Translations under genes and position numbers: made by a program
Assembly (NCBI GenBank): GCA_025936115.1
Contig: JAICTZ010000005.1
Coordinates: 124,001 to 188,000 of the forward strand
Length of the DNA: 64,000 nucleotides
DNA from: Polyangiaceae bacterium
Lineage (GTDB): Bacteria; Myxococcota_A; Polyangia; Polyangiales; Polyangiaceae
Direction: 5' to 3'
In this document: positions 20,136-30,699 of the stretch, one piece after another
Numbering within the stretch: position 1 is the first letter of the stretch
Layout: each line of letters begins with the position of its first letter
The notes under the pieces: generated by a model
What the model saw: only the letters and a program-made list of their open reading frames with translations
Databases searched by the model: none
What the model was told of the DNA's origin: nothing

Positions 20136-20608
20136 CTCGGCCGCTCGCGCTCGCTCGCTTTCGCGAGCTCGTCGCCGCGTACGGCGCACGGCTCGAGCTC
20201 TGGCCGCAGGACGAAGTGAACGCGGCACGTGAGCTCTTGGCCGTTTCGGCAGAAGCCCGCGCGCTGCTCGAGCAAGAGGCGGCGTTCGATCGCGAGCTCG
20301 CCGTCGTCAATCAGCCGCCCGAGGTGCCGGCGGCGCTGCTCCGCCGTTTGAACGAGGTGCCGCTCAGAGCTCCGCAGCGGCGCGTGTGGTGGCCGTTCGG
20401 ACGTGCGTGGGTGCCGGCGGTTGGCTGGGCTTTCGCCGCGGCAGTCGGTGTGAGCTGGGGCCTGCTCGCGACACCGTTCGAGACCACCGAAGGCGAGACG
20501 GCGCCCGCCGTCGCAGCGCTCGACTCGTCCGCAGCAGCACCGGCGGCGCCGGCCGACGACGATTTCAGCGCGCTCGCCCGCGGGACGCTCGCCGAATTCG
20601 AGGAATGA
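20132..20608 (+). CDS. Putative anti-sigma factor, single-pass membrane protein
   Basis: A 158-residue protein: a cytoplasmic N-terminal ~85 residues, one transmembrane helix (VPAVGWAFAAAVGVSWGLLA) and a short Ala-rich exported tail. It begins at GTG 20132, overlapping the sigma stop (GTGTCGTGA), which is the standard sigma/anti-sigma layout. No ZAS zinc motif (HxxxCxxC) is visible, so it would be a non-zinc type. The role is inferred from position and topology. Confidence 0.72.
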   Translation: MTRPLALARFRELVAAYGARLELWPQDEVNAARELLAVSAEARALLEQEAAFDRELAVVNQPPEVPAALLRRLNEVPLRAPQRRVWWPFGRAWVPAVGWAFAAAVGVSWGLLATPFETTEGETAPAVAALDSSAAAPAAPADDDFSALARGTLAEFEE

Positions 20609-21075
20609 TCATGACTCCGCTCTCCAAACATCTGCTGCTCGCGCTCGCGATTTCGGGCGCGCTGAACCTCCTCTGCGCCGGGCTCTTCGTCGGCAGCGCG
20701 ATTCATCGCTCGCGAATGCGCGCCGAACGGGCGCAGTTCGAGCCGGGGCCGCGCGGCGGGCGTTTCGAGCGACGCGGAGGCGAAGGCCGGCGCGGCGCCG
20801 CGCCGTTCGGCGGCATTTTGGCCGCTCACCGGGACGAGCTCGTTCAGCGGCGGCGCGCCGTCGTGGACGCGCGCCGCGCCGTCGAACGCACGCTCGAGCA
20901 GGAGCCGTTCGACGCCGCAGCGCTCGACCGTTCGCTCACGAACCTGCGCAACGAAACCACGACCTCGCAGGAGCTCGTACACAAAACGCTCGCGCAAGCG
21001 GCCCGCGACGGCGACGCCCAAACCCGGCGCAAGATCGCTGCCGGCTTCGCCAAGCTCGGCCCGAGCGGTCCCTGA
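20605..21075 (+). CDS. Periplasmic Spy/ZraP-like (metal-resistance type) protein
   Basis: A 156-residue protein with an N-terminal membrane segment (LLLALAISGALNLLCAGLFV) and an Arg-rich helical exported region (HRDELVQRRRAVVDARRAVE; FDAAALDRSLTNLRNET) like the heavy-metal-resistance (CpxP/Spy/ZraP) helical hairpin group. ATG 20605 overlaps the anti-sigma stop (ATGA), and ATG 20611 is an alternative. It is likely the periplasmic stress sensor of this sigma operon, feeding back on the anti-sigma factor. Confidence 0.75.
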   Translation: MIMTPLSKHLLLALAISGALNLLCAGLFVGSAIHRSRMRAERAQFEPGPRGGRFERRGGEGRRGAAPFGGILAAHRDELVQRRRAVVDARRAVERTLEQEPFDAAALDRSLTNLRNETTTSQELVHKTLAQAARDGDAQTRRKIAAGFAKLGPSGP

Positions 21076-21323
21076 AGGCACGGTTCAAGAAGAGCCGAAG
21101 CGCGTCGCCCGCTGCCCAGTCGTTTGCGATGGTCCGTGTCCGCCTTCCGGCAGGGCCAGCCCGCAGGGCGGCAGGTACGGCATCGCTCGTTTCCCTTGGC
21201 GAGCGGGACGACGAATCTGCTTCGTGCGACTCTCAGCCTAGCGGCGGGCACGCGCGACGCCCGTGAAATCTGGGCACGCGCGCGATTTGCGTGGGCAAAG
21301 GTGGGGGACGCGCCGAGCGTTGC

Positions 21324-22526
21324 CTACGTCTCGGCCAGCGCCACTCGGCTGAGGAGTGCCCGAGCGACCGCCACGGCGCCGGCGGCGCGCCGTCCGGTGC
21401 GTCCGCGCGCCCACACGGCGGCGGGCGCTCCGAGTTTCTCCGCGCAGGCGAGCACGTCGCCCGTGCGTTCGCGCAAGTGTTGGCGAGCCGCAACGCGCAA
21501 ATCGAAGAGCTCGGGCAAGCTCACGCCTTCGCGTGCGAGCGACTGGCACCAGAAATAACCCCAGCTGCAGAGGACGTCCGTCGGACGTAAATACGCGTCG
21601 AGGCGCGCTTCGAACGAGGCGAACGACTCGGCGCCGAGCACGTCCGCATCGGCGAGCGCCGTGTGGTGCGAAAACGAGGGCGAAAGCGGGCGCCGCGGCG
21701 CGATGAACGCCTCGAAGCGTTCGCCGCTCGCGACGCGCTCGAGCACGAGGTGCACCACCTCCGCAGCGTCGCCGAGCGGCGTGCCGCGCGGCCAGGCGTT
21801 CGTCTCGCCGTAGCCCACGACGAGATCGGCGGCGCGCTCACGACGCACGGTGGGGAATCGCCGCGGCTTCGCCCCGCGGTTCTTCGCGAGGTGGCGCTGC
21901 GCTCGCGTTTCCGCCGCGAAGCGCAGCTGGTGCTCGACCATGGCGTCGAAGGGGCGCAGGAGCGCGCACGCGTCGGCGCGACCCTCGAGCGCAACGAGCG
22001 CCTGCACGATGGCTTCGATGGTCGAGACGCAATGCTCGGCTGGTTCACGACGAATGCGGTAGCGGCTCGGCGTCGTGGGCGCGAGCGCGTAGCGCGGCAG
22101 CGTCAGCAGCTCGGGGTTTCGCTTCAGGAGCTTTTGCGCTTGCCACCACGTGCCGTCGAGCACGACGAGCGTCACGGGGTGGGGCGGGCGCTCGACGGCG
22201 AGATCGCGCGCGCCGGGCCCGGGGAAAAGCAGAATCGCTGGGGCGTCGGCGTTGGCGAGCGCTGTCCGCACGCGCGCCGAAGTGCCGAATTCGACGCCCA
22301 CGTGCCGTTCCGAATTCGGCAGCGCGAGCTCGGCGAGCCGCGCCGTGTTGATCGGCACGCCGCTCTCACGCGGGTGCTGCAAAATCACGACGCGTGTTCG
22401 AGTCGTCACCGGCACGATTTCGGCGCAGAGACACACGCTTGCTGGACGCCCGCAAGCCGCGCACAGGGCGCGCGGTTCCCAGGCGGGGAGCGAGCCGTCA
22501 CGGCTGGTTTCGGTGAGCTCAGGCAA
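21324..22526 (-). CDS. tapT: DTW-domain tRNA-uridine aminocarboxypropyltransferase (TapT-like) with exonuclease-like tail
   Basis: A 400-residue protein. The first ~200 residues are a DTW domain: the zinc-type Cys set CAACGRPASVCLC, LILQ/HPRE-type text (VVILQHPRESG) and the signature VLDGTWWQAQKLL. TapT enzymes add the acp group to uridine 47 of tRNA. The last ~170 residues are extra and resemble a DnaQ-type exonuclease fold (FSHHTALADADVLGAESFAS, LCSWGYFWCQ, GRTGRRAAGAVAVARALL), but the expected catalytic Asp residues are not in place. The start is TTG 22526 with no clear ribosome site, so it is uncertain. Confidence 0.85.
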   Translation of the reverse strand: MPELTETSRDGSLPAWEPRALCAACGRPASVCLCAEIVPVTTRTRVVILQHPRESGVPINTARLAELALPNSERHVGVEFGTSARVRTALANADAPAILLFPGPGARDLAVERPPHPVTLVVLDGTWWQAQKLLKRNPELLTLPRYALAPTTPSRYRIRREPAEHCVSTIEAIVQALVALEGRADACALLRPFDAMVEHQLRFAAETRAQRHLAKNRGAKPRRFPTVRRERAADLVVGYGETNAWPRGTPLGDAAEVVHLVLERVASGERFEAFIAPRRPLSPSFSHHTALADADVLGAESFASFEARLDAYLRPTDVLCSWGYFWCQSLAREGVSLPELFDLRVAARQHLRERTGDVLACAEKLGAPAAVWARGRTGRRAAGAVAVARALLSRVALAET

Positions 22527-22600
22527 GGGTGCGCGGCGTTCTAGTCGATTTCGTGGCGCGCTGCCGCTCTAGACCGGTGCTCGGCGGACGAAGCGGGGCG

Positions 22601-23826
<1,226 letters not shown>

Positions 23827-23830
<4 letters not shown>

Positions 23831-24555
23831 GCGTGCTCCTCGCCCGTCTCGAGCACGACGGCGCGCCTGGCTTCGCGCTGCTCGTCGCGCACGATGAGCC
23901 CGTCTTTGACGACGATGACGCGCGAAGCGTACTCGGCGATGTCCGGCTCGTGCGTGACGAGCGCCACGGTGATGCCCGTCGGCGCGAGCGCTTGCAACAT
24001 GGCCATCACTTCGGTGCTGGTACGCGAATCGAGGTTACCAGTCGGCTCGTCGGCGAAGATGATTTTGGGACGGCCGACGAGCGCGCGCGCGATGGCGACG
24101 CGCTGTTGCTGCCCGCCCGAGAGTTGATTGGGATGATGATCCTGGCGCTTGGCGAGACCGACGAGCTCGAGGGCTTCGCTCGAGCGTTGTTTGCGGTCGC
24201 GGGCAGGTACCCCGGCGTAGACGAGCGGCAGCTCGACGTTCTCGAGCGCGCTCATGCGCGGCAAGAGGTTGAAGTTCTGGAACACGAAGCCGAGCGTACG
24301 ATTGCGCACTTCCGCGAGCTCATTTTTGCCGAGGCGCGAGACGTCCTTGCCGTCGAGCAAGTAGCGGCCGGAGGTGGGGCGATCGAGGCAGCCGAGTACG
24401 TTCATGAGCGTCGATTTGCCGGAGCCGCTCGGCCCCATGACGGCGACGAATTCACCGGGTGCGATCGAGAGCGAGACACCGGCGAGCGCGCGCACTTCGG
24501 CGTCCGAGCCGGCGTTGTAGATCTTGTAGATCTGCTCGAGCTCGATCAGCGCCAT
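23827..24555 (-). CDS. MacB/LolD-like ABC transporter ATPase
   Basis: A 242-residue ATPase with Walker A GPSGSGKST, Q-loop FVFQNFNLLP, signature LSGGQQQRVAIARAL, Walker B IIFADEPTGNLDS and switch His VTHEPDIA. ATG 24555 is chosen because it sits one base from the MacA-like stop and begins MALIELEQIYKIY, like relatives. The frame extends to 24615 with unlikely residues. It energises the adjacent permease. Confidence 0.95.
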
Positions 24556-24556
24556 C

Positions 24557-25999
24557 CTAAAACACTCCGCGCATGCGCGGAGCGCCGCCGCTCGCGCCGC
24601 GCTGGCCTTGGCCATGACCTTGGCCTGCGGGCGTGCTCGGACCGGAGGCGTCGGAGGGCGGCCCTTCGACGATGACGCCGTCGCCCTCTTTGAGCGGACC
24701 GTCGATGATCTCGGTGAAGCTGCCGTCGGTGATGCCGACCGTGAGCTTCACGGGTACGGGGGCGTTGTTCTTGAGCAGGTACGCCGTTTTTTGCGAGCTG
24801 TCGTCGGTGGTACCGGCGAAGGGCACGTCGGCCGGCGACGCGGGCGCGCCGCTCGGTCTGGGAGCGCCGCTCGCCACGGGAGCGTTCGAGCCGGGCGGCG
24901 ACGCACTCGATACGCCGCCGCTCGCCGCATCAGGCGGCGGAGCGCGGCGAGCACGCGCGCTGCCGCCCACCCACGCGCTGTCGCCCGCTGACGCGCTGCC
25001 GCTCGGCCGTCCCCCGCGGTGCGCCGAGCTCGCCGCGGGCGCGCCGGGCGGTTTGAAACGGAGCGCGGCGTTCGGCACGGCGAGCGTGTCGTTGCGCCGT
25101 GCCGTCACGATCGTCACGGTCGCGGTCATGCCGGGCCGGAGCTTGAGCTCGGGGTTATCGACCGCGACGATGGCGGTGTACGTGACCACATTTTGCACCG
25201 TGACGGCCGCGTTCCGCACCTGCTCGATCGTGCCGCGGAAGCGCTGCCCCGGAAACGCGTCGACCGTGAACGCGACGGGCATGGCGACCGCGAGCTTGCC
25301 GACGTCACTTTCGGGCACGCTCGCCTCGATGTGCATCTTCGTGAGATCCTCGGCGATGGTGAAGAGCACTGGCGCCTGCAGTGAGGCGGCGACGGTCTGT
25401 CCGACATCGACGCTGCGCGAAATCACGATGCCGTCGATGGGCGATTTGATCACGGTGAGCGAGACGTTCACCTGGTCTTGGTTGAGCGCGGCGCGGGCCT
25501 GCTCGACGTTGGCTTTGGCGGCGTCGACGCCGGCGCGTGCGACCGCGGCTGCGGTCTGTGCCGTGTCGACGTCTTGCTGGGAGGCGAGGCCCTCGGCTTT
25601 TTGCGTCTTGGCGCGCTCGTATTGGCGTTCGGCGTCGACGAGGGTCGCGTTGGCCTTGGCGGCGTTCGCTTGCGCCGAAGCGTAGTTGGCGCGCGCCTGC
25701 TCGAGGGCTGCTTGGAAGAGCTGCGGATCGAGCTTCGCGACGATGTCGCCTTTTTTTACTTTGGAGTTGAAGTCGGCGTAGAGCGCGAGGACGCGTCCCG
25801 AAACCTGACTGCCCACCTGCACCGTGACGCGCGCCTGAAGGGTGCCCGAGCCGGTGATGCGGGAGCTGATGCTCCGGCGCTCGACCGGAGCGGTCTTGTA
25901 GAGGACTTCGGGCGGACGATGCGCGCGCGCGTAGAAGTAGTAACCGGCTGCGCCACTGACGGCGAGGAGGACGAGCAGCGGGAAGAGCCACTTTTTCAT
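24557..25999 (-). CDS. MacA-like periplasmic adaptor (membrane fusion protein)
   Basis: A 480-residue adaptor with an N-terminal membrane anchor (KKWLFPLLVLLAVSGAAGYY), a lipoyl/coiled-coil hairpin region (QVGSQVSGRVLALYADFNSK; ANYASAQANAAKANATLVDA) and beta-barrel domains. An Ala/Pro/Ser-rich insert of ~75 residues lies near 330-405, which is unusual for MacA and probably a flexible linker. ATG 25999 overlaps the stop of the TolC-like gene (ATGA). It links the inner-membrane ABC pump to the outer-membrane channel. Confidence 0.92.
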   Translation of the reverse strand: MKKWLFPLLVLLAVSGAAGYYFYARAHRPPEVLYKTAPVERRSISSRITGSGTLQARVTVQVGSQVSGRVLALYADFNSKVKKGDIVAKLDPQLFQAALEQARANYASAQANAAKANATLVDAERQYERAKTQKAEGLASQQDVDTAQTAAAVARAGVDAAKANVEQARAALNQDQVNVSLTVIKSPIDGIVISRSVDVGQTVAASLQAPVLFTIAEDLTKMHIEASVPESDVGKLAVAMPVAFTVDAFPGQRFRGTIEQVRNAAVTVQNVVTYTAIVAVDNPELKLRPGMTATVTIVTARRNDTLAVPNAALRFKPPGAPAASSAHRGGRPSGSASAGDSAWVGGSARARRAPPPDAASGGVSSASPPGSNAPVASGAPRPSGAPASPADVPFAGTTDDSSQKTAYLLKNNAPVPVKLTVGITDGSFTEIIDGPLKEGDGVIVEGPPSDASGPSTPAGQGHGQGQRGASGGAPRMRGVF

Positions 26000-27438
26000 G
26001 GAGACACCGAGCAATTGGCGAGCGTCAGCAAGTCGTTGATGCGCGCTTGCACCAGGGCGAGCTCTTGGAGCGCGAGGTTGACCTCGGCTTGGCGCAGGGC
26101 GGCCGCGCTCGTGACGAGATCGAGGCTCGTGCCTTTGCCGGTCTGGTACGCGGCGCGCGTCAGCCGATCGACTTCGAGGGCGAGGTTACGCGCTTCTTCG
26201 GCGACCCGTCGGGACTCGTCGGCCACCTCGACGGAGCGGCGCGCCTGCACGAGAGCGACGCTACTCGAGCGCCGCAGCGCCTCGAGCGACGCAGCGTTTT
26301 GATCCGCGACGGCGGCGGCGCTCCGGCGTGCACCGTAGCGCGCGCCGCCGTCCCAAATCGGCACGCTGAGCACGGCTTGGACGTTCCACGTCGGCCGCGT
26401 GCTCGTAAAATCCGTGGTGGTCGCGGCGAGCGTGCTGCCGACCCCTAGCGTCGGTAAAAATCCCTGATCGACTTCGGTCCTGCGCCGTTCGGAGATCTCG
26501 ACCGCTTTGCCCGCCGCGAGCACGTCGGAACGATGCTCGAGGTCCGGCAGCGCGCGGCACGCTTTGAGCACGCTCTGACCGATGCTCGACAGATCGGTCG
26601 TCGGCAGCACGCCGACCGGCTCCGCCAGGCCCACGGCCAGCCCCAGCGTGTCGCGAGAACGGCGGAGCGTCTCGTCGCTCGTGACGAGCGAGCTTCTGGC
26701 GTTGGCGACGTCTTGACGCGCGCGCACGATGTCGAGCCCGGTCGCGGTGCCGGTGCGTTCTTTGGCTTCGGTGAGCGCGAGCCGTTCGAGCGCGTTCTTG
26801 AGGCCGACGCGGCCGAGCTCGGAGACGCGCTCGGCGGTCACGTTTTGGGCAATGGCCGTCGCGAGCGAAGCCGCCGTCGTGCGTTCGAGATCTTGATAGC
26901 TGAGACGCGTCGCCTCTTCGTTCACGTGCGCCGTGCCGATGGCGTGCCACGCCTGCACGTTGACGACCGTGAGCGACGCCCGCACGCTGCCGGAGTAGGC
27001 GTTGGCGTTCGTGAGCAAGCCCGACGTGTCGACGACGCTGCTCCCGCCCTTGGGGAGGATGGTATGCGTCGCCGTGCCGGTCGCGTTCAAGCTGGGCAGG
27101 ATGGCGGCGAGCGCCGTGCGCGAGTCGGCTTCAGCGCGCCGGATGTCACCGTAGGCACGCCGCAGGTCGGTGGAACGCGCGCGCAAGAGTCGCGACGCCT
27201 CGTCCCAGGATGCGATGAGGCGCTTCGGGGGTGGCACGGGCGCGAGCATCGGATCGGAGACGGGCGGCGCGGGCGGCACGTCGGGCAACGCCATCACGGG
27301 CAGCGGCGCCGAAGCCGGCGCAGTGGCGGCCGACGGTGCGGGAGCGGCGGTTGCGGGGGGCGGTGCCGTCTGCCCCAACGCGTAGCGACTCGCCAAGGCG
27401 GCGGTGAAGACGACCAGAGTCGCGGGGCGGCCTCTCAT
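25996..27438 (-). CDS. TolC-family outer membrane efflux channel
   Basis: A 480-residue protein with a signal peptide (RPATLVVFTAALASRYALGQ), a Pro/Ala-rich N-terminal stretch and two OEP repeats rich in long helices (DLRRAYGDIRRAEADSRTAL; ALVQARRSVEVADESRRVAE; EVNLALQELALVQARINDLL). It is the first gene of the efflux operon. ATG 27438 is chosen since upstream residues are Arg-rich and overlap the LytTR gene in another frame. It should form the trimeric outer-membrane duct. Confidence 0.92.
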   Translation of the reverse strand: MRGRPATLVVFTAALASRYALGQTAPPPATAAPAPSAATAPASAPLPVMALPDVPPAPPVSDPMLAPVPPPKRLIASWDEASRLLRARSTDLRRAYGDIRRAEADSRTALAAILPSLNATGTATHTILPKGGSSVVDTSGLLTNANAYSGSVRASLTVVNVQAWHAIGTAHVNEEATRLSYQDLERTTAASLATAIAQNVTAERVSELGRVGLKNALERLALTEAKERTGTATGLDIVRARQDVANARSSLVTSDETLRRSRDTLGLAVGLAEPVGVLPTTDLSSIGQSVLKACRALPDLEHRSDVLAAGKAVEISERRRTEVDQGFLPTLGVGSTLAATTTDFTSTRPTWNVQAVLSVPIWDGGARYGARRSAAAVADQNAASLEALRRSSSVALVQARRSVEVADESRRVAEEARNLALEVDRLTRAAYQTGKGTSLDLVTSAAALRQAEVNLALQELALVQARINDLLTLANCSVSP

Positions 27439-27566
27439 GGGCAGATGATCAACTAAAGGGTCTAGCCGCGTAGTCCTAATGAACGGCGCAAATCCGACCA
27501 AACGGCCAAGACCTGCCACGAGCCATTGCCCGGCGCCGACGAGCCGGCATCGCGATTTTCGCTGCG

Positions 27567-28361
27567 TCAGCGTTTGAGACCGCGCGTGTCCGCCAGCAAC
27601 CAGGCGCGCACGTGCGCGGCGCGTTCTCGTGCCACCGGAACCCAAATGCCCGAGCGCTCGCCCCCCAGGCCGGCTCCTACGAAAATCCGCGTATCGCTGC
27701 CATCGCGCACGAGCTCGCGCACCTGAGCCGTGTGGACGAGCCAGCTCCGGTGCACGCGCTTGAGCACCTCCCCGAAGCTCGACTCGATTGCCGAAAGCGA
27801 GAGCTCGAGGTCGAAGGTGCCGTGCGGCGTGTGCACGAACGTGAGCCGCTCCGACGCCTCGAAGGCCCAGACCTCGTCGCGATCCAAAAACACGAGACCG
27901 TTGCCCCGGCGTGCAACGATGCGCGCGGTCGAATTCGCGGGCGCTCGTCCGGCGAAGCGCGCGCGCAAGCGCTCGGTGCAGTGCTCGACGCGCTCTTCCG
28001 TGAACGGCTTGAGTAAATAGTCGGCGGCCCCGAGCTCGAAGGCTTCGACGGCGTGCTGTTCGTGGGCCGTCGCGAACACGAACAGCGGCGCGCGCGGCGT
28101 GCCGAGCAGTTCCCGCGCGAGCTCGAGCCCGGCGCGCGCGCTCTGCTCGGCGAGCTCGATGTCGACGAATGCCACGTCGATCGCGAGCCGCTCGCGTCCC
28201 TCGCTCAAAATGCGGCGTGCTTCGTCGGCGTGCGCCACGGCGCCGACCACCTGAGCCGCGCCGGTGCCCTCGAGCAGCTCGACGAGGTAGTTTCGTGCCG
28301 GCCACTCGTCTTCGACGACGAGCGTGCGCAGTCGCGGTGTATCGAAGGCGAGCGTGTTCAC
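27567..28361 (-). CDS. LytTR-family response regulator
   Basis: A 264-residue regulator. The receiver has VVEDEW, the phospho-acceptor in VAFVDIELAE, ATAHE, and KPF. The C-terminal ~100 residues are a LytTR DNA-binding domain (DRDEVWAFEASERLTFVHTP; RVHRSWLVH). It begins at GTG 28361, overlapping the kinase stop (GTGA). It is in a kinase-regulator operon and lies directly upstream of the efflux operon on the same strand, 128 bases away, so it may control it. Confidence 0.93.
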   Translation of the reverse strand: MNTLAFDTPRLRTLVVEDEWPARNYLVELLEGTGAAQVVGAVAHADEARRILSEGRERLAIDVAFVDIELAEQSARAGLELARELLGTPRAPLFVFATAHEQHAVEAFELGAADYLLKPFTEERVEHCTERLRARFAGRAPANSTARIVARRGNGLVFLDRDEVWAFEASERLTFVHTPHGTFDLELSLSAIESSFGEVLKRVHRSWLVHTAQVRELVRDGSDTRIFVGAGLGGERSGIWVPVARERAAHVRAWLLADTRGLKR

Positions 28362-29449
28362 GACGGCGCCTCGGCGTGCACGAGGGGCAGGTCGACGATG
28401 GAGCGCGTGCCGCGTTCGGAAGATTCGAGCCGGAGGGCCGAGCCTGGGTGATTCAGCTCGAGACGGCGGCGCACGACGTGCAAACCGAGCGAGCCCGAGC
28501 GCGGCTCACCGAGCCCAGGGCCGTTGTCCTCCACCGTGCACACGACGCGCGGCTCGCGGCCGCTCGTGACGATTTCGACGCGCACCACGACCTCGCCGCC
28601 TTCGGCGCGCTTGAGCGCGCCGTGCTTGACGGCGTTTTCGACGAGCGGTTGCAAGAGCAGGCGCGGCAAGAGCGCGGCGCGCGCGTCGGGCGCGATCTCC
28701 CAGCGAAAGCGCAGCGCGTCGCGGTGACGCGCGTGCAGGATCGCGACGTAGCGATCGAGCCACTGCATCTCCTGATCGATCGTCTGCAGCTCGTGGCCCG
28801 GCCGTGCCGCGTCGCGGAGCAAATCGCCCAGACAACCGATGAGCCGCCGCGCTTCGCGCGGATCCTCCGTCACGAGCCCCGCGATGGCGTTCAGCGTGTT
28901 CAGCAAGAAATGCGGTTCGAGGTGCGCTCTGAGTTGCGCGGCTTCGATCGTGGTGCGCAGCCGTTCCGCTTCGAGCGCCCGCAAGCGCGCGTCCTCCGCC
29001 GCGAACGGGTACACGAACGCCATGGCCCAGAGCCCCGCGTGCAGTTGCCCGAAGATGAACCCGAACGCGACGCCGCGCAGCAGCGACGGCGCGCGCTCCG
29101 GGTGCCGGAACGCCGGGTAGTGCTGCGCGAGCAACGTCAGCGTCACGCCGAAGAGCACCCCGCTCACCCCCGCCACGCCGACCGTCGTGAGCAGCGTACC
29201 GAGCGCGCCGAAGCGTCGTCGGAGCGTGAAGCGATGCGCGAGACTGAGGAGCGTGAGCGTCACCGGGATTTCGAGACCCCAGAGAAAGGCGTAAGACGCC
29301 GTACGCACCTTGGTCGGCACCACGAGAAAGCGCGCGATGCCGTCGAGCAGCATGATGGCGACGATCACCGCGCTGCCAATCAGGACGCGTCGAAAGCGAT
29401 CGCGGGGAAAAGCGCGCTCCAGCAGGTTCGGGGGCGTGGTGGCGCTCAT
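28358..29449 (-). CDS. LytS/AlgZ-type sensor histidine kinase
   Basis: A 363-residue kinase of the His_kinase (PF06580) group. About four N-terminal transmembrane helices are followed by the phospho-acceptor box LRAHLEPHFLLNTLNAIAGL, the N box QPLVENAVKHG and the G box VEDNGPGLG. It has no large exported domain, so the signal is likely sensed in the membrane. It is the cognate partner of the overlapping LytTR regulator. Confidence 0.94.
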   Translation of the reverse strand: MSATTPPNLLERAFPRDRFRRVLIGSAVIVAIMLLDGIARFLVVPTKVRTASYAFLWGLEIPVTLTLLSLAHRFTLRRRFGALGTLLTTVGVAGVSGVLFGVTLTLLAQHYPAFRHPERAPSLLRGVAFGFIFGQLHAGLWAMAFVYPFAAEDARLRALEAERLRTTIEAAQLRAHLEPHFLLNTLNAIAGLVTEDPREARRLIGCLGDLLRDAARPGHELQTIDQEMQWLDRYVAILHARHRDALRFRWEIAPDARAALLPRLLLQPLVENAVKHGALKRAEGGEVVVRVEIVTSGREPRVVCTVEDNGPGLGEPRSGSLGLHVVRRRLELNHPGSALRLESSERGTRSIVDLPLVHAEAPS

Positions 29450-29623
29450 GACAGGCGATCCGGCGAAGCTAGCGTGGGCATGAACTCCGTCAGTCGGTTA
29501 ACCGTTGCTTGAGGAGAACGCTTCCCCATCAGACTGGAAAACTCCAGCCGTATCGTGCGCCGTCCGCTCGGCCGTTCGAGCGGAGCGTGACACCGACCAG
29601 CGGGGCGCGCCCGTGCCTCGGCG

Positions 29624-30670
29624 TTGTCGCATGCTGGCGACGAGGATAAAAAGCTGACTCTGAAGGCTCACTTACGACTGCTGGAGGCGCCGCTCGTGGT
29701 GGGATGGCTCGCCTTGCCGCGCCTCGCCTGGGCCGCTGAGGCCACGGAGCCGATCCGCATCGAGTATCGCGCCGAAGCGGGCTGCCCGAGCGCGGACGAG
29801 TTCAACGGCCAGGTTTTTCGACGTACGGCGAGCGCCCGCCTCGCGACGAACGCGGAGTTCGCGCGCACCTTCGTCGTGAGCATCGAGCGGCGTGGCAACG
29901 GCCTCGTGGGCAGCCTCGTCGTGCGCCAGGCGGACGGCACGACCGAATCCCGGCAAGTCGCAGGCCCCGAATGCGGCGAAGTCGCCAAGGTGCTCGCGCT
30001 CGCCACGGCGCTCGCGATCGATCCGGACGCCTCCCTCGCGCCGAATCCGGAGCCGGCTCCGGCGCCTCCCGAACCGCCCAAGGCAGAACCGGAGCCGGCC
30101 GAAGCCAGGCCTGCGCCGAGTGAGCCGAATCACGACCCGAGCGCGAACGCGTGGGTCGTGACGCTCGGTGCCGCGATCGAAGGCGCGATCACCCCGCGCC
30201 CCGCCTACGGCGGCTCGGTCGGCGCCGGCTGGCGCGCGCCGCACGGGCTCGGCGCGCTTTCCGCCGCTGGCGTCGACCTCACGTACCTGCGCGCGCCGAC
30301 CGACGCCGTCGGCACTGCGGCCGCTTCGTTCCAATTCCTGTACGCGCGACCCGAGCTCTGCGCCGTGGCGCTCAAGTGGCATCTCGAGTCCGGCGTGGCT
30401 CCCTGTCTGAGCGCGGAAATCGGCGCCGTGACGGGCGCGGGCTCGAACATCACGCATGCTTCGACGCGCAGTCGGGCGTGGGCGACGGTCGATCCCACGC
30501 TCGCGCTGCATCAAGCGCTCGGCGCGGGATTCTTCGTCGAGGCAGCGCTCGGCGCCGTGCTGCCCATCACGCGTTACCAATACGTGTTCCGCGACCCGAC
30601 CACGCACGTGTACACCGTGCCGGGCGTCGCCGTGTTCGGCGCCGTGCGCTTCGGTGTCCGGCTGTTTTGA
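29624..30670 (+). CDS. Periplasmic-domain / Pro-rich linker / beta-barrel-like envelope protein
   Basis: About 348 residues. A hydrophobic leader (APLVVGWLALPRLAWAAEA) precedes a ~95-residue soluble domain with two Cys (AEAGCPSADEFNG; AGPECGEVAKVLALATALAI). A ~45-residue Pro/Glu/Ala linker follows, then ~180 residues of alternating, Gly- and aromatic-containing strands that look like an outer-membrane beta-barrel ending in Phe (FGVRLF). The start is uncertain: TTG 29624 has no ribosome site, while GTG 29696 has GGAGG eight bases upstream but gives a short leader. The same layout recurs at 42455-43405. No function is known. Confidence 0.7.
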   Translation: MSHAGDEDKKLTLKAHLRLLEAPLVVGWLALPRLAWAAEATEPIRIEYRAEAGCPSADEFNGQVFRRTASARLATNAEFARTFVVSIERRGNGLVGSLVVRQADGTTESRQVAGPECGEVAKVLALATALAIDPDASLAPNPEPAPAPPEPPKAEPEPAEARPAPSEPNHDPSANAWVVTLGAAIEGAITPRPAYGGSVGAGWRAPHGLGALSAAGVDLTYLRAPTDAVGTAAASFQFLYARPELCAVALKWHLESGVAPCLSAEIGAVTGAGSNITHASTRSRAWATVDPTLALHQALGAGFFVEAALGAVLPITRYQYVFRDPTTHVYTVPGVAVFGAVRFGVRLF

Positions 30671-30699
30671 GCGGTGGCGCTCGACGACTGACGGTCGCG

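Noticed and set aside
28358-28372. Extension of the TolC-like gene upstream to 28305 as a 769-residue protein
   Set aside because: The added residues are Arg-rich and read the LytTR gene in another frame. The signal peptide begins at 27438.
29495-29504. CGGTTAACCG perfect palindrome in the gap before the 29624 gene
   Set aside because: A 10-bp palindrome is expected about sixty times by chance in 64 kb. Nothing else marks the site.
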